64,000 nucleotides of DNA from Methylobacterium sp. 17Sr1-1 (GTDB lineage: Bacteria > Pseudomonadota > Alphaproteobacteria > Rhizobiales > Beijerinckiaceae): the NCBI RefSeq assembly GCF_003173775.1, contig NZ_CP029552.1, positions 1,220,001 through 1,284,000 of the forward strand, in the 5' to 3' direction. Both the position numbers and the translations under genes were made by a program. This document shows, in pieces, positions 43,006 through 52,327 of the stretch. Position 1 is the stretch's first letter. The number at the start of each line of letters is the position of its first letter. Under the pieces are notes generated by a model that made no database searches, was not told the DNA's origin, and saw only the letters and a program-made list of their open reading frames with translations.

Positions 43006-44106
43006 TCAGACCGCGCGCGCGACGGCGGGAGCGGGCGCAGGCGCGCGGCAGAGCCGGGCATGCGCGCTCGCCATCCCCAGCACCAGCATGGCGGCGACCT
43101 GGTGGGCGAGCGCCGCCCAGAGCGGCACCACCAGGAGCAGCGTGACGATGCCGAGCGTCGCCTGCGCGGCGACGAGGCCGGCGAGGGCCGTCGCCCGCCG
43201 CGCCGCGCCGGTGCCGGGCATCAGGCGCCGCGCGTCGAGGGCATGGAGCAAGGCGAGGATCAGCAACGCGTAGGCGGTCAACCGGTGGTTGAACTGCACC
43301 AGCGCGACGTTATCCACGAAATTCTCGATCCAGGGCGTGCCGGCAAACAGACCCCCGGGGGTGAGCCCGCCATCCATCAGCGGCCAGGTGTTGTAGGTCA
43401 GCCCCGCCTTCGAGCCGGCGACGAGGCCGCCGAGCGCGATCTGCACCAGCACTAGGATCATCAACGCGAGCGCGGTGCGGGAGAGCCGGGCCGGCACCGC
43501 CTCGTCGCGGCGGCGGTCGAGACCGGAGGCGATCCAGACGAGGCCGGCATAGATCGCGCTCGCCAGCGTCAGGTGCAGGGCGAGCTTGACCGGCGCCACG
43601 GCCGTCATGCCCGGCTGGAGACCCGACGCGACCATGATCCAGCCCACCGCCCCCTGCAGCCCGCCGAACACGCCGAGGCCGAGGAGGCTGGCGCCCAAGC
43701 GCCGGTCGATCTGCCCGCGCCACCAGAAGACGAGCAGCGGCAGGAAGAAGGCGAGGCCGATGACGCGGCCGAGCAGCCGGTGGCCCCATTCCCAACCATA
43801 GATGAACTGGAACTCGGACAGGCTCATGCCCTGGTTCAGCAGCTTGTATTGCGGCGTCGCCTGGTACTTGGCGAATTCCTGGGCCCAGGCCTCGGCCGAG
43901 AGCGGCGGGATGGCGCCGGTGACCGGCTTCCACTCGGTGATCGACAGGCCGGAGCCGGTGAGCCGCGTCGCGCCCCCGACCGCCACCATCGCCACCACCA
44001 GGGCGGCCATGACGAAGAGCCAGGTCCGCACGGCGCGGCGGGACCGGGGCGCCGCGGCGACGGGTGCCGCGGACGGGGCGAGGCTGATCGAGGAGGTGCT
44101 GCTCAT
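43006..44106 (-). CDS. ctaA: Heme A synthase, COX15 type
   Basis: A 366-residue inner-membrane protein with eight hydrophobic helices. Motifs are VGGATRLTGSGLSITEWKPVTGAIPP, YGWEWGHRLLGRVIG (with His), a central KLALHLTLASAIY, VQFNHRLTAYALL and a C-terminal LAHQVAAMLVLG. The four His needed for haem binding are placed as in the type 2 COX15 branch of alphaproteobacteria. It converts haem O to haem A for aa3-type oxidase. The start at 44106 (MSSTSS) is preferred over 44127. Confidence 0.92.
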   Translation of the reverse strand: MSSTSSISLAPSAAPVAAAPRSRRAVRTWLFVMAALVVAMVAVGGATRLTGSGLSITEWKPVTGAIPPLSAEAWAQEFAKYQATPQYKLLNQGMSLSEFQFIYGWEWGHRLLGRVIGLAFFLPLLVFWWRGQIDRRLGASLLGLGVFGGLQGAVGWIMVASGLQPGMTAVAPVKLALHLTLASAIYAGLVWIASGLDRRRDEAVPARLSRTALALMILVLVQIALGGLVAGSKAGLTYNTWPLMDGGLTPGGLFAGTPWIENFVDNVALVQFNHRLTAYALLILALLHALDARRLMPGTGAARRATALAGLVAAQATLGIVTLLLVVPLWAALAHQVAAMLVLGMASAHARLCRAPAPAPAVARAV

Positions 44107-44254
44107 ACGCGCCCGATTAACGGGCACCGGCGCTCCCGCGCAACGTCCTGCGGTGCCGCACCGGGCCTTGGGAATCCTACAAGCGCCGGCACGGCCCGGT
44201 CCCCTCTCCGCCGGGGACGCAAAAATTCCTGTACCGGCACACCACCTGTCCCAA

Positions 44255-44292
44255 TTGACAGACAGCTACCTGTCTTCATAATCGGACAGGTA
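44255..44292 (+). promoter_or_regulatory. Sigma70-type promoter with overlapping inverted-repeat operator for the GntR cluster
   Basis: TTGACA (44255-44260), a 16-nt spacer and CATAAT (44277-44282) form a good -35/-10 pair. A perfect 8-bp inverted repeat, TACCTGTC (44267-44274) and GACAGGTA (44285-44292), flanks the -10 element. A further ACCTGTC half-site lies at 44244-44250. The placement fits autorepression by the GntR protein encoded 70 nt downstream. Confidence 0.7.
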
Positions 44293-44362
44293 AGCGCTGA
44301 CAGACTCCTCGGGGGTCGCCGTCGGCCCTACGCCTAGCAAGCCACGAGCCAGGGCTGGCCCC

Positions 44363-45181
44363 GTGACCTCCGCGATCGAACCGCACAAGGCGCGCCGGCT
44401 CTACCTGCTGCTGCGCGACCAGATCACCAGCGGCCGTCTGCCCCCCGGGGCGCGGCTGCCCGGCGAGCCGGCGCTCGCCGCCGAGCATGGCCTGGCCCGG
44501 GTGACCGTCCGGCGCGCCCTCGATCTCCTCGCCGGCGAGGGGCTGGTGCGGCGCAGGCCCGGGTCCGGGACCTTCGTGCAGGGGCCCGAGGGCCCCCGGC
44601 CGGTGGTCGGCGACCTGCCGAACCTGCTCTCCGGCCTGATCGCCATGGGGCGCGCCACCGGCGTGCGCCTCCTGTCCTTCGAGTACGTCGCGGCGCCCGC
44701 CGCCATCGCCGAGGCGCTGCTGCTGGAACCCGGCGAGCGGGTGCAGCGCTCGGTGCGCGTGCGGCTGATCGACGGCCAGCCCTTCTCCTACCTCACCACC
44801 CACGTCCCCGAGCGGGTCGGCCTGTCCTACTCGGAGGCCGACCTCGCGGCGACGCCGCTCCTCGAACTGATGGAGCGCTCCGGCGTCACCGCCGACCGGG
44901 CGACGCAGGCGATCGGCGCGACGCTCGCCGGCCCGGAGGTGGCGCAGGCCCTCGACCTCGAGGTCGGCTCGGCGCTGATCGACCTGACCCGGGTGGTGTT
45001 CGACCCCTCCGGCCGCGGCGTCGAGCACCTCCACGCGCTCTACCGGCCGGACCGCTACGCCTTCCAGATGGACCTCCTGCGCACGGGTGATGCCGGCGAG
45101 CGCCGCTGGACACCCGCCGCGCCGCGTCCGGTCAAGCCCGAGACCCGTCCCCGCCCCGCCCACAGGAGGCCCGCCCCGTGA
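44363..45181 (+). CDS. GntR family transcriptional regulator (HutC/UTRA subfamily)
   Basis: 272 residues from GTG 44363. The N-terminal winged helix has RLYLLLRDQITSGRLPPGARLPGE, HGLARVTVRRALDLLAGEGLVRRRPGSGTF. The C-terminal UTRA effector domain spans about 95-240 (ERVQRSVRVRLIDGQPFSYLTTHVPE; ATPLLELMERSGV; GRGVEHLHALYRPDRY). It is first in the cluster, its stop overlapping the binding-protein start by 4 nt (GTGA), so it is most likely the local regulator responding to the imported compound or a breakdown product. Confidence 0.92.
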   Translation: MTSAIEPHKARRLYLLLRDQITSGRLPPGARLPGEPALAAEHGLARVTVRRALDLLAGEGLVRRRPGSGTFVQGPEGPRPVVGDLPNLLSGLIAMGRATGVRLLSFEYVAAPAAIAEALLLEPGERVQRSVRVRLIDGQPFSYLTTHVPERVGLSYSEADLAATPLLELMERSGVTADRATQAIGATLAGPEVAQALDLEVGSALIDLTRVVFDPSGRGVEHLHALYRPDRYAFQMDLLRTGDAGERRWTPAAPRPVKPETRPRPAHRRPAP

Positions 45182-46395
45182 CCTCGATCTTCGTTCCGTC
45201 CCGCCGCGCTGTCCTGCGCACCGGCCTCGCGGCGACCTCGCTCATGGCGATGCCGGCGATCCTGCGGGCGCAAGGGTCGTCCGTGAAGCTCGGTATCATC
45301 CAGCCGGTGACCGGTGCGCTCGCCAATGACGGCGACCTCGGCAAGCTCGGCGCCGAACTCGCGGTGCAGGACATCAACGCCGCCGGCGGCCTGAAAGCAC
45401 TCGGCGGCGCCAAGCTCGAGATCGTCTTCGCCGACAGCCGCTCGAACCCCGAGACGGCGGCCCAGGAGACCGAGCGCCTGAACGGCGAGGGCGTCGCGGC
45501 GATCGTCGGCGGCTTCGGCAGCGGGCTCTGCGCGACCGCGAGCCAGGCCGCCTCGCGCTACGACCTGCCCTACCTGATCGATGTCGGCGTCGCCGACCAG
45601 CTGACCCAGCGCGGGCTGAAGAACACCTTCCGGTTCTCGCCGAGCTTCGGCATGGTGACGAAGAGCGCGCTGGAGCGCCTCGTCGCGCTCAACGACGCCG
45701 CCGGCAAGCCGGCCCGCACGGTGGTGATCGTGCACGAGGACGGGCTGTTCGGCTCCGGCCTCGCGAAGCTCCTTCAGGCGGAACTGCCGAAGCTCGGCTT
45801 CCAGATCCTCGAGACCGTGTCGCATCCGAGCCCGGCCCGCGACATGGCGAACGTGGTGCTGCGCATCCGCTCGCTCCAGCCGGACCTCGTCATCCCGTCG
45901 AACTACTATGGTGAGTTCGTGCTGCTGGCCCGCACGATGCAGCAGCAGCGCGTCCGTCCGAAGGGCATCTACGCGATCCTCGGCGGCGGCGCCTCCTCGT
46001 TGCGCTTCGTGAAGGAATTCCCGCAGGCGGCCGAGGGCGTGATGGATTGCAACCACTGGCCCGATCCGAAGAATCCGCTGACGGCGGAGCTGCGCAAGCG
46101 CACCGAGGCCGCGGGCCGCGCCTTCGCCTACAACGTGCCGATGAACTACTCCGCCGTGCGGCTGATGGCCGAGGCGATCGAGAAGGCCGGCGCGCCCGAC
46201 CGGCTCAAGATCATCGAGGCCCTGTCGACCCAGAGTTTTTCCAGCGGCGTGATGCCCTACGGCCAGTCGAAATTCGCGAACGGCCAGAACACCGGCGCGC
46301 TCCCGCTCAACACCCAGGTCCAGGGCGGCGACGTCAAGGTGATCGCGCCCGACGCCTTCGCCGAGGCGAAGGCCAACTTCCCGCTCAAGGCGTGA
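45178..46395 (+). CDS. ABC transporter substrate-binding protein (LivK-type)
   Basis: A 405-residue periplasmic binding protein with a twin-arginine-type leader (SRRAVLRTGLAATSLMAMPAILRAQG). The mature part has the Peripla_BP_6 pattern: VKLGIIQPVTGALANDGDLGKLGAELAVQDINAAGG and ADSRSNPETAAQETERL. It starts at GTG 45178, overlapping the regulator stop. Two permease and two ATPase genes follow, so it belongs to a complete Liv-type importer. The substrate is unknown and is probably not a simple branched-chain amino acid, given the catabolic genes behind it. Confidence 0.92.
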   Translation: MTSIFVPSRRAVLRTGLAATSLMAMPAILRAQGSSVKLGIIQPVTGALANDGDLGKLGAELAVQDINAAGGLKALGGAKLEIVFADSRSNPETAAQETERLNGEGVAAIVGGFGSGLCATASQAASRYDLPYLIDVGVADQLTQRGLKNTFRFSPSFGMVTKSALERLVALNDAAGKPARTVVIVHEDGLFGSGLAKLLQAELPKLGFQILETVSHPSPARDMANVVLRIRSLQPDLVIPSNYYGEFVLLARTMQQQRVRPKGIYAILGGGASSLRFVKEFPQAAEGVMDCNHWPDPKNPLTAELRKRTEAAGRAFAYNVPMNYSAVRLMAEAIEKAGAPDRLKIIEALSTQSFSSGVMPYGQSKFANGQNTGALPLNTQVQGGDVKVIAPDAFAEAKANFPLKA

Positions 46396-46397
46396 CG

Positions 46398-47270
46398 ATG
46401 TACGCGCCCCAGATCCTGATCGAGGCGGCCCTCAACGGCCTGATGACGGGGGCGGTCTACGCCCTCATCGCCCTCGGGCTGACCCTGGTCTACGGGGTGC
46501 TGCACATCATCAACTTCGCGCATGGCGCGCTCCTCACGGTCGCGATGTTCGCGGTGTGGGGCGCCTTCGCGCTGTTCCACCTCGATCCGTATCTCGCGAT
46601 GATCGGGATCGTGCCGCTGATGTTCGGGCTCGGCTATGGCTTGCAGCGCTTCGTCATCGGCCCGGCAAGCCACGGCAGCGACAACAACGTGCTGCTCGTC
46701 ACCCTCGGGCTGTCGATCGTGCTGGAGAACGCGCTGCTCGCGCTCTTCCGCTCGGACACCCGGGCACTCGATTCCGACGCCGCGCTCCAGGTGATCGAGC
46801 TCGGGCCCCTCCTCCTCTCGACGCCGCGACTGATCGGCTTCGCCGCCTCGCTCGCCGTCACCGGCCTGCTCTGGCTCGTCCTCAACCGCACCGACACCGG
46901 CCGGGCCATTCGGGCGGTGGCGCGGGAGAAGCTGGGGGCCCGCCTCGTCGGCATCGAGGTCGACCATGTCTACGCCGTCACCTTCGGGATCGGCTGCGCC
47001 TGCCTCGCCGTCGCCGCCTGCCTCCTGATGCCGACCTACTACGTCAACCCGCGCTCGGGCGCCGCCTTCGTGCTCGTCGCCTTCACCATCGTGGTGCTCG
47101 GCGGCATGGGGTCGATCGCCGGGGCCCTCGTCGGCGGCCTGATCATCGGCGTGGTCGAGAGCTTTTCCGGTCTGCTGCTCGGCGACAGCCTCGGGCAGAT
47201 CGGCATCTTCCTGATCTTCATCCTGGTGCTGCTGGTGCGCCCGACCGGCCTGTTCGGAGCCCGCGCATGA
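46398..47270 (+). CDS. Branched-chain amino acid type ABC permease (LivH-type)
   Basis: A 290-residue permease with about eight hydrophobic helices. LivH motifs are NGLMTGAVYALIALGLTLVYGVLHIINFAHGAL at the N-terminus and FVLVAFTIVVLGGMGSIAGALVGGLIIGVVES near the end. The EAA-like loop is RAIRAVAREKLGARLVGIE. It starts 3 nt after the binding-protein stop and overlaps the LivM-type gene by 4 nt. Confidence 0.93.
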   Translation: MYAPQILIEAALNGLMTGAVYALIALGLTLVYGVLHIINFAHGALLTVAMFAVWGAFALFHLDPYLAMIGIVPLMFGLGYGLQRFVIGPASHGSDNNVLLVTLGLSIVLENALLALFRSDTRALDSDAALQVIELGPLLLSTPRLIGFAASLAVTGLLWLVLNRTDTGRAIRAVAREKLGARLVGIEVDHVYAVTFGIGCACLAVAACLLMPTYYVNPRSGAAFVLVAFTIVVLGGMGSIAGALVGGLIIGVVESFSGLLLGDSLGQIGIFLIFILVLLVRPTGLFGARA

Positions 47271-48238
47271 GCGCCCGCGACCTCCTGCCCGTGATCCTCG
47301 CCCTCGCGGTCCTGGCCGCCCTGCCCTTCCTCGGCCTGTCGGGCAGCGTGCTCAACTTCCTGGTCACCACGCTCATCATCGCGCTCGCGGGCCTCGGCTG
47401 GAACGTGCTCGGCGGCTTCGGCGGCCAGTACTCCTTCGGCCACGCCGCCTTCTTCGGCACCGGCGCCTACGCCACCGCGATCCTCCAGATGAAGCTCGGC
47501 TTCAACGCCTGGGCCGCGCTCGGCGCCGGGATCGGGCTTGGGGCGCTGACCGGCCTCGCCATCGGCTACCTGAGCTTCCGGGCGGGCCTGCGCGGCTCCT
47601 ACTTCGCCCTGGTGACGCTCGCCTTCGCCGAGGTCTTCCGCATCCTGGCGAATTCCGCCGACTTCACCGGCGGCGCCGCCGGCCTGCTGCTGCCGCTGCG
47701 GCCGGGCCTCGCGACCCTGCAATTCGCCGATCGCCGCTTCTTCTATCTCCTCGTCCTCGCCTTCGTCGGCCTGGCGCTGCTGGCGTCGCGCTGGCTCGAG
47801 CGCTCGCGCTTCGGTGCCCACCTGATCGCCGTGCGCGAGAACGAGGAGGCGGCCCGCGCGCTCGGGGTCGACGCCCTCGCGGTGAAGCTGCGCGCCATCG
47901 CCCTCTCGGCGGCGATCACCGCGGCGGCCGGCGGGCTCTACGTGCAGTCCTTCCTCTATCTCGATGCCGGCGTCGCCTACGGCACCTGGATCTCGGTCGA
48001 AGCGCTGCTCGCGCCGATCGTCGGCGGCATCGGCACCGCCTTCGGGCCGCTCGTCGGAGCGCTCGCGCTCCAGGGCCTCGGCGAGGTCACCAAGCACCTC
48101 GCCGGCGGCATCCCGGGGGTCGACCTCGTGGTGTTCGGCGCCTGCCTGATCGCCGTCATCGCCTTCGCGCCGCAAGGGCTGCTCGGCCTGCGCCGCCGCC
48201 GGGCTCGTGCCGAGCGCGCGGTCACGGTGGGGGCCTGA
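47267..48238 (+). CDS. Branched-chain amino acid type ABC permease (LivM-type)
   Basis: A 323-residue permease with LivM motifs: WNVLGGFGGQYSFGHAAFFGTGAYA, RGSYFALVTLAFAEVFRILANS, HLIAVRENEEAARALGVD (cytosolic loop) and ALLAPIVGGIGTAFGPLVGAL. The start at 47267 overlaps the LivH-type stop (ATGA). It pairs with the upstream permease as a heterodimer. Confidence 0.93.
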   Translation: MSARDLLPVILALAVLAALPFLGLSGSVLNFLVTTLIIALAGLGWNVLGGFGGQYSFGHAAFFGTGAYATAILQMKLGFNAWAALGAGIGLGALTGLAIGYLSFRAGLRGSYFALVTLAFAEVFRILANSADFTGGAAGLLLPLRPGLATLQFADRRFFYLLVLAFVGLALLASRWLERSRFGAHLIAVRENEEAARALGVDALAVKLRAIALSAAITAAAGGLYVQSFLYLDAGVAYGTWISVEALLAPIVGGIGTAFGPLVGALALQGLGEVTKHLAGGIPGVDLVVFGACLIAVIAFAPQGLLGLRRRRARAERAVTVGA

Positions 48239-48242
48239 TCCG

Positions 48243-49004
48243 ATGCTCGCCGTCGCTTCCCTCACCAAGCGCTTCCAGGGCCTCGTCGCGGTCGACCACG
48301 CATCGCTCAGCGTGCCGGCGGGCTCGATCACCGGGCTCATCGGCCCGAACGGCGCCGGCAAGACCACGCTGTTCGGGATGATCTCGGGCTTCCTTCCCCC
48401 CAGCGAGGGGAAGGTGCTTTTCGACGGCACGGACGTGACCGCCGAGGCGCCGCACCTGCGGGCGCGCCGCGGCATCGCCCGCACCTTCCAGATCGTCCAG
48501 CCCTTCGCCGGGCTCACCGTCGCCGAGAACATCGCGGTCGGCGCCTACCTGCGCCATCCGCGCCGGGCTGATGCGGTGGCGAAGGCCCGCGAGGTCGGGA
48601 CCCGGGTCGGTCTCGGCGACCAGCTCGACAAGCCGGCCGCCGACCTCACCGTGGCCGGGCGCAAGCGCCTGGAGGTGGCCCGCGCGCTCGCCACCGAGCC
48701 GCGGCTCCTCCTCCTCGACGAGGTGCTGGCGGGCCTCAACCCCTCCGAGATCCGCGACATCCTGCCGGTGGTACGGTCGATCCGCGACGGCGGCGTCACC
48801 ATCCTGATGATCGAGCACATCATGCAGGCGGTGATGACGCTGTGCGAGGAGGTGTTCGTCCTGGCGCAGGGGAAGATGATCGCGTCCGGTCCGCCCCGCC
48901 AGGTCTGCGCCGATCCGGGGGTGATCGAGGCCTATCTCGGCAAGGGCGCGGCCGCCCGCATGAAGGCCCAGGAATCCCTCAACGGTGAGGCGGTCGATGC
49001 TTGA
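48243..49004 (+). CDS. ABC transporter ATP-binding protein (LivG-type)
   Basis: A 253-residue ATPase. Walker A is GPNGAGKT, the Q-loop lies in ARTFQIVQPFAGLTVAEN, the signature position reads LTVAGRKRLEVARAL (the usual LSGGQ replaced by TVAGR), Walker B is LLLLDEVLAGLNPSE and the H-loop is IEHIMQ. The weak signature LTVAG is unusual but occurs in some LivG-like proteins. It overlaps the LivF-type start by 8 nt. Confidence 0.92.
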   Translation: MLAVASLTKRFQGLVAVDHASLSVPAGSITGLIGPNGAGKTTLFGMISGFLPPSEGKVLFDGTDVTAEAPHLRARRGIARTFQIVQPFAGLTVAENIAVGAYLRHPRRADAVAKAREVGTRVGLGDQLDKPAADLTVAGRKRLEVARALATEPRLLLLDEVLAGLNPSEIRDILPVVRSIRDGGVTILMIEHIMQAVMTLCEEVFVLAQGKMIASGPPRQVCADPGVIEAYLGKGAAARMKAQESLNGEAVDA

Positions 49005-49698
49005 GGTCGAAAGCCTTCGCGCCGGCTACGGCGCCACCGAGGTCCTGCGCGGCCTCGATCTCTCGGTGCAACCGGGCGAGATCGTCGCGGTGCTCGGCGC
49101 CAACGGCGTCGGCAAGACGACGCTGAACAAGGTCCTGTCCGGCGTCGTCTCGGCGCGCGCCGGCACGATCCGCTTCGACGGGAAGTCCATCACCGCGGCC
49201 TCGGCCTCCGCAATCGTCGAGGCCGGGCTGATCCACGTGCCGGAAGGCCGCAAGATCTTCCCGAACCTGAGCGTGCGCGAGAACCTGGTGCTCGGCAGCT
49301 ACCGCCGCGGCCGGGCGCGGCGATCCGACAACATCGAGCGGGTCTTCTCGACCTTCCCGCGCCTGCGCGAGCGGGCGGGGCAGGCCGCCGGCACCTTGTC
49401 CGGCGGCGAGCAGCAGATGCTCGCCATCGGCCGCGGCCTGATGGCCGAGCCGCGCCTGCTGATCCTCGACGAACCCTCGCTCGGGCTCTCGCCGCTCCTC
49501 GTCGAGGAGATGTTCGCCCTCGTGCGCAACCTCAATAGCGAAGGACTGCCGATCATGCTGGTGGAGCAGAACGTGGTGCAGTCGCTGGATCTCGCGACCC
49601 GCGCCTACATCCTGGAGAACGGCACCGTCGCGCTGTCGGGCGACGCCGCGACCCTCGCCGCCGACCCGGCCCTGCGCCGGGCCTATCTGGGGCTGTAG
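48997..49698 (+). CDS. ABC transporter ATP-binding protein (LivF-type)
   Basis: A 233-residue ATPase with Walker A GANGVGKT, signature LSGGEQQMLAIGRGL, Walker B LLILDEPSLGLSP and H-loop VEQN. PEGRKIFPNLSVRENL is the LivF-type Q-loop region. Start at 48997, 8 nt inside the LivG-type gene. It completes the importer. Confidence 0.93.
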   Translation: MLEVESLRAGYGATEVLRGLDLSVQPGEIVAVLGANGVGKTTLNKVLSGVVSARAGTIRFDGKSITAASASAIVEAGLIHVPEGRKIFPNLSVRENLVLGSYRRGRARRSDNIERVFSTFPRLRERAGQAAGTLSGGEQQMLAIGRGLMAEPRLLILDEPSLGLSPLLVEEMFALVRNLNSEGLPIMLVEQNVVQSLDLATRAYILENGTVALSGDAATLAADPALRRAYLGL

Positions 49699-49702
49699 GG
49701 CG

Positions 49703-51097
49703 ATGGGCATCGTCACCCCCGGCATCGTCCCGGCGACCACGCTCCTCGCCGAGCCCGTTCCCGCCTGGCTCGACCGCTGGACCGCCTTCGCGGCGGAGCT
49801 GTCGTTCTCCGACCTGCCCGAGGCGGCGATCGACCGCGCCCGCCTCGTCCTGCTCGATTCCCTCGGGGTCATCGCCGCCGGGATGCGCGAGCCGGAATGC
49901 CGGGCGCTGGCGGAACGCCTCGCCGCCCGCCGCCGGGGCGAGGCGCCGGCGATCGGCAGCGGCCTGTCGCTCGATCCCCGCGACGCCGCCCTCGTCAACG
50001 GCGCGGCCGGCACGACGCTGGAGCTCGACGAGGGCAACCAATACGCCCGCGGCCATCCGGCGATCCACGTCGTCCCCGCGATCCTGGCCGTCGCGCAGGA
50101 GACGGGCGCCTCCGGCGCCGACCTGATCGCGGCGCTGGTCCTCGGCTACGAGATCGGCGCGCGCATCGGCATCGCCTCGAAACTGCGGGTGACGATGCAC
50201 CCGCACGGCACCTGGGGCACGGTCGGGGCGGCGCTCGCCGTCGCCAGGCTCCACGGCGCCGACGCCGGGATGATCGGCCGGGCGATCGGTCTCGCCTCGT
50301 CCTTCGGCCTGAGCACCAGCCGGCGCACGATGCTGGAGGGGGCGACGGTCCGCAACACCTATGCGGGCCTCTCCAACCAGCTCGGGCTGACCGCCTGGGA
50401 CCTCGCTGCGAGCGGCTTCCTGCCGGAGCGCGACGGGATCGGCGTGGTCTATGGCGGCATCCTGGCCGACGATTTTTCAGCCGAAGCGATGGTCGAGGAC
50501 TTAGGCACCCGCTGGGAGATCGCCCGCAACTACTTCAAGCGCCACGCCGCCTGCCGCTACACCCACGGCGCCCTCGACGCCCTGGCGCAGATCCGCCGTG
50601 AGGCCGGCCCGCTCGACCCCGATTCGGTGCGCTCGGTCGAGGTCGCGACCTATGTCTGGGCGGCGCAGCTCGACCATCCGGCGCCCGAGACGATGCTGGC
50701 GGCGAAGTTCTCCCTGCCCTTCGCCCTCGCGGCGGCGCTCGTACGGGGCGAGGCGAACACCGACGCGTTCCGCGACGAGGCGCGGGCCGACCGCCGCATC
50801 CTGTCCCTCGCCCGCCGGGTGATGGTGCAGGAGGATCCCGCCATGACCGCGCAGCTGCCGGGTCTGCGGCCCGCGAAGGTCACGCTGACGCTGGCCGACG
50901 GCCGCAAGCTCTCCGCCCAGGCGCTCACCAACCGCGGCGACACCGAGGACCCGTACTCGGCCGACGACGTACGGGAGAAGTTCCGGGCGCTCGCCGGGCC
51001 GGTCTGGGGGGCGGAGCGGAGCGAGGCGATCGTCGCGGCGGTGGCGGGGATCGATCAGGCGGAGGGGGTTGGGGCGTTACTGGCTCTCGTATCGTGA
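49703..51097 (+). CDS. MmgE/PrpD family protein
   Basis: A 464-residue protein of the MmgE/PrpD fold (2-methylcitrate dehydratase, cis-aconitate decarboxylase and iminodisuccinate epimerase relatives). Seen are RARLVLLDSLGVIAAGM, AGTTLELDEGNQYARGHPAIHVVPAILAVAQ, TMHPHGTWGTVGAALAVARL and FKRHAACRYTHGALDAL. The HPA and HPHG stretches are family active-site landmarks. It starts 4 nt after the LivF-type gene. The substrate is likely a (substituted) tricarboxylate or dicarboxylate, by family and neighbours. Confidence 0.9.
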   Translation: MGIVTPGIVPATTLLAEPVPAWLDRWTAFAAELSFSDLPEAAIDRARLVLLDSLGVIAAGMREPECRALAERLAARRRGEAPAIGSGLSLDPRDAALVNGAAGTTLELDEGNQYARGHPAIHVVPAILAVAQETGASGADLIAALVLGYEIGARIGIASKLRVTMHPHGTWGTVGAALAVARLHGADAGMIGRAIGLASSFGLSTSRRTMLEGATVRNTYAGLSNQLGLTAWDLAASGFLPERDGIGVVYGGILADDFSAEAMVEDLGTRWEIARNYFKRHAACRYTHGALDALAQIRREAGPLDPDSVRSVEVATYVWAAQLDHPAPETMLAAKFSLPFALAAALVRGEANTDAFRDEARADRRILSLARRVMVQEDPAMTAQLPGLRPAKVTLTLADGRKLSAQALTNRGDTEDPYSADDVREKFRALAGPVWGAERSEAIVAAVAGIDQAEGVGALLALVS

Positions 51098-51212
51098 GAT
51101 CTGCCCCGACGACATCTTCCGATGAACGCTGATGATGCAAGATCGGACGCTTAGAGCAGAGTCCGTCAACACGAAGATCGAGCTCAGGCATTCAATAAAA
51201 AGGCACAGGATT

Positions 51213-51410
51213 CCTCCTCTCCCCCGTGGGCGGGGAGAGGGTCACGATCCCCTTGTCGGGGTCGTGACAAGCGCAGGCGCAGCCGGAGCGAGGGTGAGGG
51301 GGTCTCGACGAGTGAGACTCTTCCGGCACCACCCCTCACCCTCGGCTGCCGCCTCGCTGCGTCCCCTGAACGGGGACACAGCCCTCTCCCCGCCCGCGAG
51401 GAGAGGAGAG
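51213..51410. repeat. Intergenic inverted repeats
   Basis: The gap 51098-51460 holds a large palindrome. CCTCTCCCCCGTGGGCGGGG at the left pairs with CCCTCTCCCCGCCC at the right. Nested arms are GCAGCCGGAGCGAGGGTGAG with CTCACCCTCGGCTGCC. A short inner repeat GTCACGATCCCC...GGGGTCGTGAC (51241-51267) adds another hairpin. It resembles the 22309-22450 element. No gene seen in the gap. Confidence 0.65.
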
Positions 51411-51460
51411 ATGCGCACCAAAGCCAATGCGATGAAACCGAACGAGGAACACCCCGCGTC

Positions 51461-52327
51461 ATGTCCCTGAAGTCCCGTCTCGCCGAGGACCGCGTCCTCG
51501 TCGCTCCGGGCGTCTACGACGCCCTCACGGCCTCGATCGCCACGGATGCGGGCTTCGAGGCCCTGTACCTCTCCGGCGCGGCGATCGCCTATACGCGCCT
51601 GGGCCGGCCGGATATCGGCCTCGTCTCGATGAGCGAGGTCGCCGAGACCGTGGCGCTGGTGCGCGACCGGGTGGCGACGCCCCTCGTGGTCGATGCCGAT
51701 AACGGCTACGGCAACGCGCTGAACGTCGAGCGCACCGTGCGGCTGTTCGAGCGCGCCGGCGCCAGCGCGATCCAGCTCGAGGACCAGAGCTACCCGAAGC
51801 GCTGCGGCCACCTCCAGGACAAGACGCTGATCGGCCAGACCGACATGGTCGGCAAGATCCGCGCCGCGCTCGATGCACGGGCGAACGCCGAGACCCTGAT
51901 CGTCGCCCGCACCGACGCGGTGGCGGTCGAGGGCTTCGAGCGGGCGATCGAGCGGGCCCAGGCCTATGCGGAGGCCGGCGCCGACGTGCTGTTCGTCGAG
52001 GCGCCGCGCTCGGCCAACCAGCTCGCCGCGGTGACGAAGGCGCTCGGCACGCAGCGCCCGCTCGTCGCCAACATGGTCGAGGGCGGCGACACCCCGCTCG
52101 CCTCGGCGGCCGATCTCGGCGCTCTGGGCTTTCGCCTGGTGATCTTCCCCGGCGGCATCGTGCGGGCGCTCGCCCGCACCGCGAAGGAGTATTACGGCTC
52201 GCTCGCCAAGGCCGGCACCAACGCCCCCTTCTCCGAGCGGATGTTCGATTTCGGCGAGCTGAACGCCCTGATCGGCACCCCCGAGATGCTGGCCCGCGGC
52301 CGGGCCTACGAGGGGAGCGCCCGATGA
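51461..52327 (+). CDS. Isocitrate lyase/PEP mutase superfamily lyase (methylisocitrate/2,3-dimethylmalate lyase-like)
   Basis: A 288-residue TIM-barrel enzyme. LVAPGVYDALTASIATDAGFEALYLSGAAIAYTRLGRPD and VVDADNGYGNALNVERTV (Mg-binding Asp) are family motifs. AIQLEDQSYPKRCGHL is the catalytic-loop region with a Cys as in C-C lyases of the family, and IVARTDAVAVEG follows. Such lyases cleave 2-methylisocitrate, 2,3-dimethylmalate or related compounds into pyruvate or glyoxylate plus acid. It overlaps the hydantoinase B gene by 4 nt. Confidence 0.9.
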   Translation: MSLKSRLAEDRVLVAPGVYDALTASIATDAGFEALYLSGAAIAYTRLGRPDIGLVSMSEVAETVALVRDRVATPLVVDADNGYGNALNVERTVRLFERAGASAIQLEDQSYPKRCGHLQDKTLIGQTDMVGKIRAALDARANAETLIVARTDAVAVEGFERAIERAQAYAEAGADVLFVEAPRSANQLAAVTKALGTQRPLVANMVEGGDTPLASAADLGALGFRLVIFPGGIVRALARTAKEYYGSLAKAGTNAPFSERMFDFGELNALIGTPEMLARGRAYEGSAR

